The notes beneath the pieces are model-generated. The model had not been told where the DNA came from. It made no database searches and worked only from the letters and a program-made list of their open reading frames with translations. Both the position numbers and the translations under genes were made by a program. This document shows, one piece after another, positions 33,351-42,039 of a DNA stretch of 64,000 bases (the stretch's first letter is position 1; each line of letters opens with the position of its first letter). Origin of the DNA: Myxococcales bacterium (lineage in GTDB: Bacteria > Myxococcota_A > Polyangia > Palsa-1104 > JAEUJZ01); assembly GCA_016794465.1 (NCBI GenBank), contig JAEUKA010000115.1:1-64000 (forward strand), read 5' to 3'.

Positions 33351-35114
33351 TTAGCCGATCGTCCCGGAATCGCCGACGATCCAGACTTCGCTGGTGCTGG
33401 GCGCGGTGATGGCGCGGAAGGTGCGCGCAATGACACCCCCGAGTACGGAGTCGGACACCCAGTCAGCACCGCTGTAACGCAGCACCGTTCCCTGTTCTCC
33501 TACGGCAAACAGAGTCGATCCAGACTGCGCGCTTGCGACACCCCCAACTCCGTACAGAGTGCGGGTGCTGCGGGTGGCAGTGCTGCCGATCCAGAAGACT
33601 CCGTTATAGCGAAGGAAGGTCCCGCCTGTGCCAACCGCCCACAGATCCGTGCTGATCGATCCCCAGATAGAGGTCAGATCCTGACGGGTGCCACTCTCGA
33701 CGACACTCCAGGTCTTGCCATCGTGACGCAGGATCGTTCCAGCATCCCCGACTGCCCACTTTTCCAGATCGGTACGCGAAAATATGTCACGCAGACGATT
33801 GGTCGTTCCTGTCGAAAACCGTGTGACTTTTCCATCTTTGATCAGGGCGCTCTCACCGCGATCGCCGACCACCCATACATCACCTTCTGGACTCAACCAC
33901 AGGCCGTACAGAGTCTCTGTATTGGGATAGGAAACCTTGCTCCAGGTCGTACCATCAAAGTGAAGTACTGTGCCCATCGTACCGACGGCCCAGATGTTCT
34001 TGGTGCTCAACCCAAGCACTCGCCACAGATCGACTCCTCCCAGTCCCGGAACCGTAACAGACTGCCAGCTCTGTCCATCCCAGTGCCGCAGCGCCCCCTG
34101 TGTACCGACCACCCAAAAGTCACTGGGAGACAGTCCCCACGCGTCATGCAGCTGCACCGATCCGATCGTCTCTGGACAGTCCCAGACATTGCTGGAAAGT
34201 CGCAGCACCACTCCATCATCCCCAACGGCCACCACTGAGTTGCTTGGCCCACTGACCAGTCCGCTCAGTCGGTTGAGGAGCTGCGGACGCCGAGGCGCGG
34301 CCCAGTACGTCCCTTCCCAGTGCAGAATGGCACCGTCCCCGACCGCCCAGATGTCGTTGCTCGACTTTCCCAAGATCCGCTGAAGCGACGCTCCCTGTGG
34401 ACGCGGATGCTCCCAACAGACCTGCTCTGGACTACAGACCAGATTGCGGGCCAGCGAGATCTCTACCACCCGATCATCGGCGCCAATGGTGACCCGACAG
34501 CCATCGGTTCCTTCCTCACAGCCCTTCACGCTGCTGATGTAGGAACCTGGCGCAGACTCCGTAGTGATCAGTGCGCGAATATCGACCGTGGTTCCCAGCG
34601 CAAATCGCTTCTGCTGCGTACTGGTAACCAAGGACTCAATCGGACACATCACAGAGGGTGGCTCTGGCGGGTCAAAGGTCCACTCTGTACCGTCGGAAAG
34701 ACTGACCGTGCCGCTGCCATCTCCGATCTTGCGAACCACCAGCTGACAGCCGTCTTTGGCCACCAGATTCACATCGGTGCTGTAGTCACCAGGACCCGTC
34801 ACTTCTACCTGCGTCTGCGCAGCGAGCATCGTACAGCCGTCCATTCCTTGGGCACTGATGGCAATTCCCAGGACTCCCACCGTGTCCTTTTGCAGTCGCA
34901 GCTCCACCCGATCGAGTCCCTGCACCAGCGGATCAAGCTGGTTGCGCGATGGCTGTCCATTGAGAGTGGTCACCACAATCGTCGATACGATGTCCGAGGT
35001 CAGCCCATACACCGACACCGTGATCACCGGCACATCACTTTCGCTGCAGCTCAGCGTCGCCAGCACTGCCAGCAAAACCGCGATGGCTCGGATGAGTCGC
35101 TTGGCCTTACACAT
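33351..35114 (-). CDS. beta-propeller repeat lipoprotein (DxWAVGxxG family)
   Basis: The 587-residue lipoprotein has a signal peptide ending in the lipobox cysteine of LATLSC. An N-terminal region of about 190 residues of beta-sandwich-like sequence is followed by eight or so blades with the consensus S-x-x-D-x-WAVG-x-x-G-x-x-L-x-x-DG-x-x-W. Examples are SSNDIWAVGDGAILHWEG and STKNIWAVGTMGTVLHFDG. CAGGAGG lies before the ATG. Its repeat family also occurs as a truncated remnant at 10757-11365. It is the last gene of the caspase/DUF4384 operon, so it is probably a surface adhesion or scaffold component; no enzymatic motif is seen. Confidence 0.85.
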   Translation of the reverse strand: MCKAKRLIRAIAVLLAVLATLSCSESDVPVITVSVYGLTSDIVSTIVVTTLNGQPSRNQLDPLVQGLDRVELRLQKDTVGVLGIAISAQGMDGCTMLAAQTQVEVTGPGDYSTDVNLVAKDGCQLVVRKIGDGSGTVSLSDGTEWTFDPPEPPSVMCPIESLVTSTQQKRFALGTTVDIRALITTESAPGSYISSVKGCEEGTDGCRVTIGADDRVVEISLARNLVCSPEQVCWEHPRPQGASLQRILGKSSNDIWAVGDGAILHWEGTYWAAPRRPQLLNRLSGLVSGPSNSVVAVGDDGVVLRLSSNVWDCPETIGSVQLHDAWGLSPSDFWVVGTQGALRHWDGQSWQSVTVPGLGGVDLWRVLGLSTKNIWAVGTMGTVLHFDGTTWSKVSYPNTETLYGLWLSPEGDVWVVGDRGESALIKDGKVTRFSTGTTNRLRDIFSRTDLEKWAVGDAGTILRHDGKTWSVVESGTRQDLTSIWGSISTDLWAVGTGGTFLRYNGVFWIGSTATRSTRTLYGVGGVASAQSGSTLFAVGEQGTVLRYSGADWVSDSVLGGVIARTFRAITAPSTSEVWIVGDSGTIG

Positions 35115-35153
35115 AGCGATTCCTCCTGAAAAGGTAAGGATGGTGAGAGGCGC

Positions 35154-35825
35154 CTACGGTTCCTGCCTAAGCTGCATGCGCAGCGACGCTACTGCCGGCG
35201 CACCACCTTCTCCTTTGCTCGCAGCGGTGGCCACTTTCACAGCCGAAAACAGCGCACGCTGCTGCTCAGGAGGACAGACCGGAGGCGGCTCTGCCACCGT
35301 GGACTGACAAGGCAGCTGTAGCTGTTCACACAAGCGTCGATCGGCCAGTGGCAGCGGCTCTGCTGATGCGACCACCCGCAGATCTTGCAGTCCGGACGGA
35401 CTCTGCAAATAGAAGGACCCCTGCGCCGGAATGCGAACGGGACAGCGAGCAGCGACGCGGGCCTTTCCCTCTGTGCCACGCGGAAACAGCACACTCGACT
35501 TGCCATCGGGACCAAACAACACCACATACAGATATGCGGGCTGACTGGTACGCAGCAGGAAATACAGATGATCTCCTGCATGCAGCGTCTCGTTTTCTAG
35601 CAGAGGTCGATCGGTCTTTCCTGTTACCAGCAGCGCCCGCAGAGAGACAGTCAAGCTGCCCTCTTTGTCCGCTGGAAGCTCATCTGTCATCGTCGCTGTA
35701 GCGGCCCGAGTCTGCTCAAGCTCCCGGCCCCGATTCCGAATACAGCCAGGCAGCCAGACACAGCCCAGCAGGGCCACCGTCCACATCACTTTGCGCGCCA
35801 ACCGATTCGTGCCAGCAGTCTGCAA
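35154..35825 (-). CDS. DUF4384-domain lipoprotein
   Basis: The 223-residue protein has a signal peptide ending in WLPGC, a lipobox. The middle contains the DUF4384 pattern: LHAGDHLYFLLRTSQPAYLYVVLFGPDGKS, then VLFPRG. Such domains are frequently found fused to or next to caspase-like proteases. Here the protease gene lies just upstream on the same strand (45 bp gap), and the propeller lipoprotein follows after 39 bp, so the three form an operon. The C-terminus is rich in Cys, Pro and Gln and is not recognised. Function is unknown; the pairing suggests it modulates or presents the protease. Confidence 0.8.
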   Translation of the reverse strand: MQTAGTNRLARKVMWTVALLGCVWLPGCIRNRGRELEQTRAATATMTDELPADKEGSLTVSLRALLVTGKTDRPLLENETLHAGDHLYFLLRTSQPAYLYVVLFGPDGKSSVLFPRGTEGKARVAARCPVRIPAQGSFYLQSPSGLQDLRVVASAEPLPLADRRLCEQLQLPCQSTVAEPPPVCPPEQQRALFSAVKVATAASKGEGGAPAVASLRMQLRQEP

Positions 35826-35870
35826 CAGAGTTCTCCTGACTTCGCTCCCGATGACTCAGAACCTTGGGAC

Positions 35871-37139
35871 TTAGAACCTTGGCTCCAAGACATTTACGTT
35901 GTTGGTTGCCGTCAGACCCAAGCCCACCGCAAGGCCGATTCCCACTGCCAGTCCCAGCGCCACTCCGCCACCACCCCACAGCATCTTCCGCCGCACCACT
36001 CGCTTCGGATTGGGAAGGACTCCATACTCCGGTAGCGCTGCCAAGATATAGTCGGGCGCCGCATTCGGCTTGGCCAGCGTCGGAGTCTGCGCACCGGCGG
36101 TCAGCTGCGCAACCCGCACACTTGTCCACGTCTCTAGCTCACTTACGCTCAGCTGATTGTCTTCTGCATAGTCCGCCACCCCGCGCAGTCCTTCCACCAG
36201 CGCTTTGGTAAAGGCTCCGTTCTTCCACACTGGCGACTCCCGCGCGACCTGCTCTCCCGTCGAGGCAGCGAACACCACGATCCGATTCTCACTGGTGAGA
36301 TCATTGATCAGACGATTGAAGCTGCGGCGCCCCAGCACATTTCCGGAGTGACAGGTATCAAGCAGCAGCACCACCCGACCGGCTATCGTCCGCAGGAACT
36401 CCTGTAGCTCGGACCCTGACAGCATCGTGACGCGATCCGCTTGCGAGTCCGAAGGCAGGAAGTAGTACATGCCATCAGGATCGTTGGTGCCATGTCCGGC
36501 CAGAAACACCACCGCTGTGTCTTCACTGCGAACACTCTGCGCAAGCCAGCGCAGCCCATCAAGCACTTGAGCGCGCGTCGCCTGGGCATCGGACAAGATC
36601 CGGGTGTTGATCTCGCGATACAGCAGATCCCGCTGCCGCTGCAGAGTCGTCGCCAGGTCACTCGCATCTTTGGCGGGAAAGCGCAGAGTAGGAATGTCTG
36701 GCGACTGATACTGACCGACTCCTACTGACAGGACATAGAGCGCTGGCCGTCGCTCTGGGGCTCCTTTGCGCAGACGCAGCTCGGCCTTGGCACTCTCTAC
36801 AGATCCGCTGCGCGCGATGATCGACAGCACGCCATCTTTCTGCGGTGGCACCACCGTGATCGTGTAGTGACTCGCAGTCGCCAGCCCCCTACCCTGCGCC
36901 ACCGAGAACGTCGGAATCGGCTTCCCATCTTGGGACAGAGACAGCTCGATCTGCCCCCCAGAGGGATCTTCCACCGCTGCTTCCACAATGATCGTTCCGT
37001 CCTTCTGAACCGTCGAAGAGATCAGTGTCACTTGCGGACTGCGCACAGGCGGATCTGCCTTTGCAGAGGGCACCAGCAGTCCCAGACTCATGGCTGCGAA
37101 AAGGACTCTCGACAGCCGAGGCTTGCGGTTCCGCTGCAT
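35871..37139 (-). CDS. exported caspase-fold (C14) protease with C-terminal membrane segment
   Basis: The 422-residue protein has an N-terminal signal-like segment (10-28), a small beta domain (35-125), and a caspase-like domain from about residue 131: LYVLSVGVGQYQ, the catalytic His in VVFLAGHG (His 216) and the catalytic Cys in LLLDTCHSG (Cys 263). Both residues of the dyad are intact. A Gly-rich hydrophobic helix near 384-410 could anchor it. It is an orthocaspase-type protease and cleaves after Arg, Lys or Asp in relatives, which cannot be read here. It is the first gene of the operon and diverges from the eCIS operon across 232 bp. Confidence 0.87.
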   Translation of the reverse strand: MQRNRKPRLSRVLFAAMSLGLLVPSAKADPPVRSPQVTLISSTVQKDGTIIVEAAVEDPSGGQIELSLSQDGKPIPTFSVAQGRGLATASHYTITVVPPQKDGVLSIIARSGSVESAKAELRLRKGAPERRPALYVLSVGVGQYQSPDIPTLRFPAKDASDLATTLQRQRDLLYREINTRILSDAQATRAQVLDGLRWLAQSVRSEDTAVVFLAGHGTNDPDGMYYFLPSDSQADRVTMLSGSELQEFLRTIAGRVVLLLDTCHSGNVLGRRSFNRLINDLTSENRIVVFAASTGEQVARESPVWKNGAFTKALVEGLRGVADYAEDNQLSVSELETWTSVRVAQLTAGAQTPTLAKPNAAPDYILAALPEYGVLPNPKRVVRRKMLWGGGGVALGLAVGIGLAVGLGLTATNNVNVLEPRF

Positions 37140-37371
37140 ACACTGACGCTACCGAAAACCTTCGGAATCCGCTGTCGATCAATTGCGGACTCTGTTGTCG
37201 GTTTTTTCAACTAGACCGTTGCCGTCAGGATCTCCCACCCTAGCTACTGGAAACGAGCTTGCAACGGCACGATCTGCGTTCGTTGCACAGCGAAGCAATC
37301 CTCCCAGCGGGAGACAGCGCGCGGCGTCAAGGGGGAGTCCTGCGCACGCGATCAACAAGGAGTACGTATCG
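37140..37371. other. divergent promoter region between caspase operon and eCIS operon
   Basis: The 232-bp region must hold promoters for both operons. It is not strongly AT-rich. The eCIS sheath start has AGGAG about 10 nt upstream. A sigma-54-like GGCAC motif near 37265 has the wrong spacing (GG to GC is 8, not 10), so no promoter could be assigned. Shared control of the protease and the injection system is possible (inference). Confidence 0.5.
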
Positions 37372-38967
37372 ATGCCCAGCTCGCTCACTTACCCAGGCGT
37401 ATACATAGAAGAGATTCCCAGCGGCATTCGCACTGTCACAGGAGTCGCAACGTCCGTCACTGCCTTCCTAGGACGGACGCAGCGCGGGCCAGTGAACGAG
37501 CCGGTGACCATCACCAGCTATCGAGACTACGAGCGCGTCTTCGGCGGTCTGTGGCTCGACAGCACGGTCAGCTTTGCCATCTATGACTTCTTCAAAAATG
37601 GCGGCAGCCAGGCCGTGATCGTGCGCCTGTTTCACAAGCCGACCAAGACTGCTACCGATGGCACCACCACCATCCTTAGTGGCGTGGCAGAGTTCACACT
37701 CGACACTCTTTCGCTTGTCGCCAAGAACCCCGGTGTGTGGGCCACCAACCTGCTGATCTCGGTTGATTACACCGATCGCACCACGGATGTCGCCGCCGAG
37801 ATTGCCAAGGGACTCGGCGTCACCACCAGCGATCTGTTCAACCTCAACATCACCTACTTTGCTAGCTCTGGAACCACCACCGAGCGCTTTGTCAACCTGA
37901 CGATCAAAGACAACCTGCGCCGGGTCGATCGCGTGCTCGAACAGAGCTCCAAGTTTGTGCGCGTGGCCGCTGCCAAGGATGGCTCTCCGGTCATTCCCTC
38001 GGCCGTTCCTGCTGCCAGCAAGGTTGACACCACCACCGGCGAGCTGGGAGTCCGCGCCGCCACCGGAACGGCTCTGGACAGCGAAGCCCTGACCTCGACC
38101 GACTATGACTTCACGCCGCTGGATAAGACCGACACCCTCAACCTGCTCTGCATTCCTCCTGACTCGCGCAGTGGCGATACCGCCAACTCGGTCTACAGCA
38201 ATGCACTTACGTACTGTGTGAAGCGCCGCGCCATCCTGCTGGTCGACCCGCCCGCCGCGTGGACAAACAAGAGTCCTTCCGACATCAAGACCACCGATCT
38301 GGGACTGTCCGGCACTGCCGCCCGCAATGCAGCGGTGTACTACCCCCGCGTCCGCAAGCCCAATCCCTTGCGCGGCGATCTGATCGAAGAGTTTGTGCCG
38401 TGCGGAATTGTTGCTGGCGTGATCTCGCGCACCGACACCCAGCGCGGAGTCTGGAAGTCCCCGGCTGGCATTGATGCCGCACTCTACGGAGTCGATACCA
38501 TCACGCCCAAGCTCACGGACAGTGACAGCGGAATCCTCAACCCTGTTGGCGTCAACTGTCTGCGCACCTTCCCTGCTGCCGGTCAGGTCATCTGGGGCGC
38601 TCGCACCCTGCGTGGCGCCGATGCGCTCGGGGATGAGTACAAGTATCTCTCGGTTCGTCGCCTGGCGCTGTTCCTGGAAGAGAGCATCTATCGCGGCAGT
38701 CAGTGGGCGGTGTTCGAGCCCAACGACGAGCCGCTGTGGGCGCAGCTGCGGCTCAACCTGGGTACTTTCATGCAGAACCTGTTTCGCCAGGGAGCCTTCC
38801 AAGGTAGCTCCCCGCGCGAGGCGTACTTCGTCAAGTGTGACAAGGAAACCACCACCGCTGCCGATGTGCAGGCCGGAGTCGTCAACATCGTGATCGGATT
38901 CGCTCCGCTACGTCCAGCGGAGTTTGTGGTGATCAAGTTCCAGCAGCTGGCCGGACAGAGCTCGTAG
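37372..38967 (+). CDS. eCIS contractile sheath protein
   Basis: The 531-residue protein starts with the canonical phage-tail-sheath opening LTYPGVYIEEIPSGIRTVTGV, followed by TSVTAFLGRTQRGPVNEP and an FGGLWLDSTVSFAIYDFF segment. The C-terminal part has RTLRGADALGDEYKYLSVRRL and a helical WAVFEPNDEPLWAQLRLNL, both diagnostic of the sheath fold. The ATG at 37372 (AGGAG upstream) gives the family start; the open frame extends upstream but is not family-like. There is only one sheath gene, whereas Afp/PVC loci encode three. The tube gene follows after 21 bp. Confidence 0.95.
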   Translation: MPSSLTYPGVYIEEIPSGIRTVTGVATSVTAFLGRTQRGPVNEPVTITSYRDYERVFGGLWLDSTVSFAIYDFFKNGGSQAVIVRLFHKPTKTATDGTTTILSGVAEFTLDTLSLVAKNPGVWATNLLISVDYTDRTTDVAAEIAKGLGVTTSDLFNLNITYFASSGTTTERFVNLTIKDNLRRVDRVLEQSSKFVRVAAAKDGSPVIPSAVPAASKVDTTTGELGVRAATGTALDSEALTSTDYDFTPLDKTDTLNLLCIPPDSRSGDTANSVYSNALTYCVKRRAILLVDPPAAWTNKSPSDIKTTDLGLSGTAARNAAVYYPRVRKPNPLRGDLIEEFVPCGIVAGVISRTDTQRGVWKSPAGIDAALYGVDTITPKLTDSDSGILNPVGVNCLRTFPAAGQVIWGARTLRGADALGDEYKYLSVRRLALFLEESIYRGSQWAVFEPNDEPLWAQLRLNLGTFMQNLFRQGAFQGSSPREAYFVKCDKETTTAADVQAGVVNIVIGFAPLRPAEFVVIKFQQLAGQSS

Positions 38968-38988
38968 CCATCACAGGAGTGATTCCCA

Positions 38989-39516
38989 ATGCCCCAGTTT
39001 ACCGTCAATACGCACCGCTTTGATCCGTACCAAAACTACCGCTTCCGCGTGAAGTGGGATGGCCGCTACGTCGCCGGCATCACCAAGGTATCTTCCCTGC
39101 GCCGGACTACCGAAGTCGTCAAGCACCGCGAAGGTGGCGACCCCTCTTCCAGCCGCAAGCTGCCCGGTCGCACCGAGTATGAAGCCATCACCCTAGAGCG
39201 CGGCGTCACCCACGATGTTGAGTTCGAGCGCTGGGCCAACAAAGTCTCGACCTACGGCGCCGGACTCGGCAGTGAGACTTCCCTCAAGGACTTCCGCAAG
39301 GATCTCATCATCGAGCTGCTCAACGAAGCCGGTCAGGTCGCCATGGCGTACAAGATCTATCGCTGCTGGGTGTCGGAATACCAGGCCCTGCCCGACCTCG
39401 ACTCCGGTGGCAATGCCGTGGCGCTCGCCCACATCAAGCTAGAGCACGAGGGCTGGGAGCGCGACACCGCCTACACCGAGCCCACCGAGCCGAGCTTCAC
39501 CAATCCGCCCGCGTAG
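38989..39516 (+). CDS. eCIS inner tube protein (gp19/Afp1-like)
   Basis: The 175-residue protein fits the CIS tube family: RFDPYQNYRFRVKWDGRYVAGITKVSSL, a central LPGRTEYEAITLERGVTHD, and a C-terminal AYKIYRCWVSEYQALPDLDS with LEHEGWERD. These are the conserved blocks of T4 gp19-like tail tube proteins. AGGAG lies before the ATG. Only one tube gene is present in the cluster, plus the CIS_tube-domain protein at 44338. Confidence 0.93.
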   Translation: MPQFTVNTHRFDPYQNYRFRVKWDGRYVAGITKVSSLRRTTEVVKHREGGDPSSSRKLPGRTEYEAITLERGVTHDVEFERWANKVSTYGAGLGSETSLKDFRKDLIIELLNEAGQVAMAYKIYRCWVSEYQALPDLDSGGNAVALAHIKLEHEGWERDTAYTEPTEPSFTNPPA

Positions 39517-39567
39517 TCGGGTTGTTGAAACAGAGGACGGAACAGAGGGGAACAGAGGACCCAAAGG

Positions 39568-40296
39568 ATGCTGCGCGATTCTGCTCTGCTGCAAGCGTGG
39601 GAGTCAGGGGAAGGCCAGTCACCGGTCGAGCAGGCGCTGGCTCTGCTCCGCCATGGCTATCCCCAGCGCTCCCCCGCCGAGCTGCTCGCTCTCTCTATCG
39701 GCGAGCGCGATGCACTCCTGTTCGAGCTGCGCGAGCACTCCTTTGGGTCCCTCCTGCGCGGTGCGGCCCGCTGTCCTTCCTGTCAGCAGCGCAGTCTCTT
39801 CAGCCTCCAGCTCAGCGAGCTCCGCGCCCAGGTCCGCACGCCTCCGCAGCAGCCCCTGTTCCTCCAGCTGGGTGAGTGGCAGCTTCACTACCGACTGCCC
39901 AGCAGCCACGATCTTCGCCAAGCCGCCGCCTGCCCTGACGTAGCCTCGGCCCGCGACTCCCTCATCCGCGCTTGCACCCTCAGCGTCCTGCGCAGCGGAG
40001 TCCCCCAGACCGCCCCCCTCATTCCCGAGCTGGCCCAAGCCCTCGGCCAAGCGCTCAGCCATCACGACCCCCAAGGAGAGGTCCTCCTAAACCTCCAGTG
40101 CGCCCACTGCGGACACCCCTGGCAGGCCCTCCTAGACATCGTCACCTTCCTCTGGAACGAAGTCGCCACCACCGCCCGCCAGCTACTGGATGAAGTCGAC
40201 ACCCTGGCCAGAGCCTACGGCTGGTCCGAAGCCAACATCTTGGCCCTAAGCCCCGCCCGCCGCCGCCACTACCTCGCGCGAGTGAGCCATGACTGA
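39568..40296 (+). CDS. eCIS baseplate-associated protein with Zn-ribbon motifs
   Basis: The 242-residue protein has two Cys pairs, CPSC near residue 70 and CAHCGHPW near 180, that could form zinc ribbons, with LLALSIGERDALLFELREHSFG between the first pair and the N-terminus. Proteins of this layout, often compared with T4 gp26, sit after the tube gene in many eCIS loci. The C-terminus overlaps the next gene by 8 nt. The exact position in the particle is unknown; baseplate is inferred from position. Confidence 0.72.
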   Translation: MLRDSALLQAWESGEGQSPVEQALALLRHGYPQRSPAELLALSIGERDALLFELREHSFGSLLRGAARCPSCQQRSLFSLQLSELRAQVRTPPQQPLFLQLGEWQLHYRLPSSHDLRQAAACPDVASARDSLIRACTLSVLRSGVPQTAPLIPELAQALGQALSHHDPQGEVLLNLQCAHCGHPWQALLDIVTFLWNEVATTARQLLDEVDTLARAYGWSEANILALSPARRRHYLARVSHD

Positions 40297-41422
40297 CTAC
40301 TTCACCCACCAAGCCCACCGAGCCCAAGCCACCCCCAGGCCCAGCGACGCCCACCCCCTCCCCAGGACCCCCTTCGCCCCCAGCGAAGCCGCCCCAAGTC
40401 CCAAAGCGTCCAGCAAGACAGAGACTCCCGTCAGGACTCCCGATGCGCCCAGCGCTCCAGAAGCAGTCATTCCTAATGCCGATGCGTCTAGCAAATCAGA
40501 AGCAGTCATTCCCAACGCCGATCCACTCCCAGATCCGCACGTTTCGTCGTGGGGCCCCGCTACCCTACGAGACTTTTTTATCGTGCCGCAGGCGGCCCGA
40601 AAAAAAGCTCTACGGTCGCCCCCACGCTCAGTACTCAATCCCTGGACTCCACAGTGGACTCAGTTTGGCTCCGAAGCGTCCAGCGAATCAGAAGCAGTCT
40701 CTCCTAGGTCCGAAGCGTCCAGCGAATCAGAAGCAGTCTCTCCTAGGTCCGATGCGTCCAGCGAATCAGAAGCAGTCACTTCTAGGTCCGATGCGTCCAG
40801 CGAATCAGAAGCAGTCACTTCTAGGTCCGATGCGTCCAGCGAGGCAGAGCCCCCGCTAACAGAGCCCACGAAGACGGCTCCAGAAAAAGACCCAGTAGGC
40901 ATGGGGCCGACCGAAGACCTTTTTTTCGGGCCGCCTGCGGCACGAACAAAAAGCGTCGTAGGGAAGGGGGGCCCCGTGCCGAGCGTTCCCACAACGGAAC
41001 CCGAAGCTGCAAGCGAGGCAACGACCGCCAAAGGGTCACGCATGACCCAAAACGAAGCCTTTTCGATGTCCAAAGGGTCACGCATGACCCAAAACGAGTC
41101 ATCACCACCCGTTTTGACTTCCCGTGAAACAAAACAAGGGTCTTCATCACCCGTTTTGACTTCCCGTGAAACAAAACAAGGGTCTTCACCACCCGTTTTG
41201 ACTTCCCGTGAAACAAAACAAGGGTCTTCATCACCCGTTTTGACTTCCCGTGAAGGCCCAGCGCAGCCCGCGCAGCCAGAGATTCACATCCGGATTGGCC
41301 GAATCGAGGTCCGCCCCCCCGCGCCGACCTTCGCAAAGCCCCAAGCCCAAGCTCCGGCCCCAACCCCCGCGATGTCCCTGACCGATTACCTCCACCAGGC
41401 CCACCGCCGAGGTTCCCGATGA
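40289..41422 (+). CDS. low-complexity eCIS protein with IGRIEVR core and terminal DYL/DYF motifs
   Basis: The 377-residue protein is mostly disordered. It starts TDYFTHQAHRAQA and ends LTDYLHQAHRRGSR, so the two ends carry related motifs. Near the C-terminus is IHIRIGRIEVRPP, a short motif that recurs in the corresponding gene of other eCIS loci (my recollection, not checked). The middle holds four copies of a 13-residue Ser/Glu repeat (SEASSESEAVSPR), then four of a 14-residue repeat containing LTSRETKQGSS, encoded by near-identical DNA. It overlaps its neighbours by 8 and 4 nt. Function is unknown; a flexible linker or particle-assembly protein is plausible. Confidence 0.6.
   Translation: MTDYFTHQAHRAQATPRPSDAHPLPRTPFAPSEAAPSPKASSKTETPVRTPDAPSAPEAVIPNADASSKSEAVIPNADPLPDPHVSSWGPATLRDFFIVPQAARKKALRSPPRSVLNPWTPQWTQFGSEASSESEAVSPRSEASSESEAVSPRSDASSESEAVTSRSDASSESEAVTSRSDASSEAEPPLTEPTKTAPEKDPVGMGPTEDLFFGPPAARTKSVVGKGGPVPSVPTTEPEAASEATTAKGSRMTQNEAFSMSKGSRMTQNESSPPVLTSRETKQGSSSPVLTSRETKQGSSPPVLTSRETKQGSSSPVLTSREGPAQPAQPEIHIRIGRIEVRPPAPTFAKPQAQAPAPTPAMSLTDYLHQAHRRGSR
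40581..40945. repeat. 27-bp inverted repeat pair within the low-complexity gene
   Basis: Bases 40581-40607 and 40919-40945 are exact reverse complements of each other over 27 bp (core GTGCCGCAGGCGGCCCG followed by seven A residues), about 310 bp apart. The two copies read as different peptides (VPQAARKK and FFGPPAART). Such a mirrored pair is unexpected in a coding sequence and suggests insertion of a small dispersed element or a recombination scar. Confidence 0.85.
40670..40849 (+). repeat. 39-bp tandem repeat, 4.6 copies
   Basis: Four full units of 39 bp at 40670, 40709, 40748 and 40787, and a partial fifth from 40826, encode the peptide SEASSESEAVSPR and its variant with DAS and TSR. Because 39 is divisible by three, copy-number change keeps the frame, so the length of the acidic Ser-rich segment can vary freely between strains. 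Confidence 0.95.
41096..41254 (+). repeat. 42-bp tandem repeat, about 3.8 copies
   Basis: Units of 42 bp start at 41096, 41138, 41180 and 41222, encoding 14-residue repeats with PVLTSRETKQGSS. Copies are almost identical, alternating Ser and Pro at one codon. As 42 is divisible by three, the frame is kept. A smaller duplicated palindrome-bearing stretch (GGGTCACGCATGACCC) precedes it near 41035 and 41075. Confidence 0.93.
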
Positions 41423-42039
41423 GCAACTCCCTGGCCGTCGCTGCCGTCACCACGGTGATCCGCAACCGACTCTCCGTCCTCGCCACCCCCCTGACTGGCG
41501 AGACAACCACCGACCTATCCGATACCCAGGTCACCACCTTGCCCCCCGACAAAGCCGGCCAGCAAGAGGACCACAGCCAGGTCAACGTCTTTCTCTATCA
41601 GGTCCAGCCCAGCGCCCCCGGCAGAAACCTCGACTCCCGAGGCCAAGCAGGCCGAAAGCCCGCCCTCGCCATCGAGCTGTTTTATCTGCTCACGTTTTAT
41701 GGTCGCAACAGCAGCGAGCTTCTTGCCCAGCGACTCCTCGGTCGCGCCATGAGCATCATTCACTCCCAGCCGTCTTTGGAGCCAGCCGAGCTTCAGGAGG
41801 CCATGCGCGGCACCGTCAGCAACCTTCACCTGGGCGTAGACCGAGTCCGCCTCACTCCCCACGTCATGCCCAATGAGGAGATGGTCCGACTCTGGGGTAC
41901 GTTCCAGGTCAAGTATCGACTCTCTGTCGCCTATCGCGCCGCCATCTTGCTGATTGATCATGAGCATCCTGCCGTCGAGCAGCCAGTTCCCTCCCAGGTC
42001 CGTGTCGCGGTCGGAACGACCCCCGGAGCCGCTCTGTGA
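41419..42039 (+). CDS. DUF4255 eCIS cap/terminator protein (Pvc16/Afp16-like)
   Basis: The 206-residue protein has the DUF4255 layout: VAAVTTVIRNRLSVLATPL, QVNVFLYQVQPSAPGRN, then ELFYLLTFYGRNSSELLAQRLLGRAMSIIH, and a C-terminal LWGTFQVKYRLSVAYRAAILLID. Members form the cap that ends sheath and tube polymerisation. It overlaps both neighbours by 4 nt (ATGA and GTGA). It normally lies late in Afp/PVC loci; here it comes early, which suggests a different eCIS lineage. Confidence 0.88.
   Translation: MSNSLAVAAVTTVIRNRLSVLATPLTGETTTDLSDTQVTTLPPDKAGQQEDHSQVNVFLYQVQPSAPGRNLDSRGQAGRKPALAIELFYLLTFYGRNSSELLAQRLLGRAMSIIHSQPSLEPAELQEAMRGTVSNLHLGVDRVRLTPHVMPNEEMVRLWGTFQVKYRLSVAYRAAILLIDHEHPAVEQPVPSQVRVAVGTTPGAAL

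Noticed and set aside
37255-37285. sigma-54 promoter before the eCIS operon
   Set aside because: GG to GC spacing is 8 instead of 10, and the -12 element is poor.
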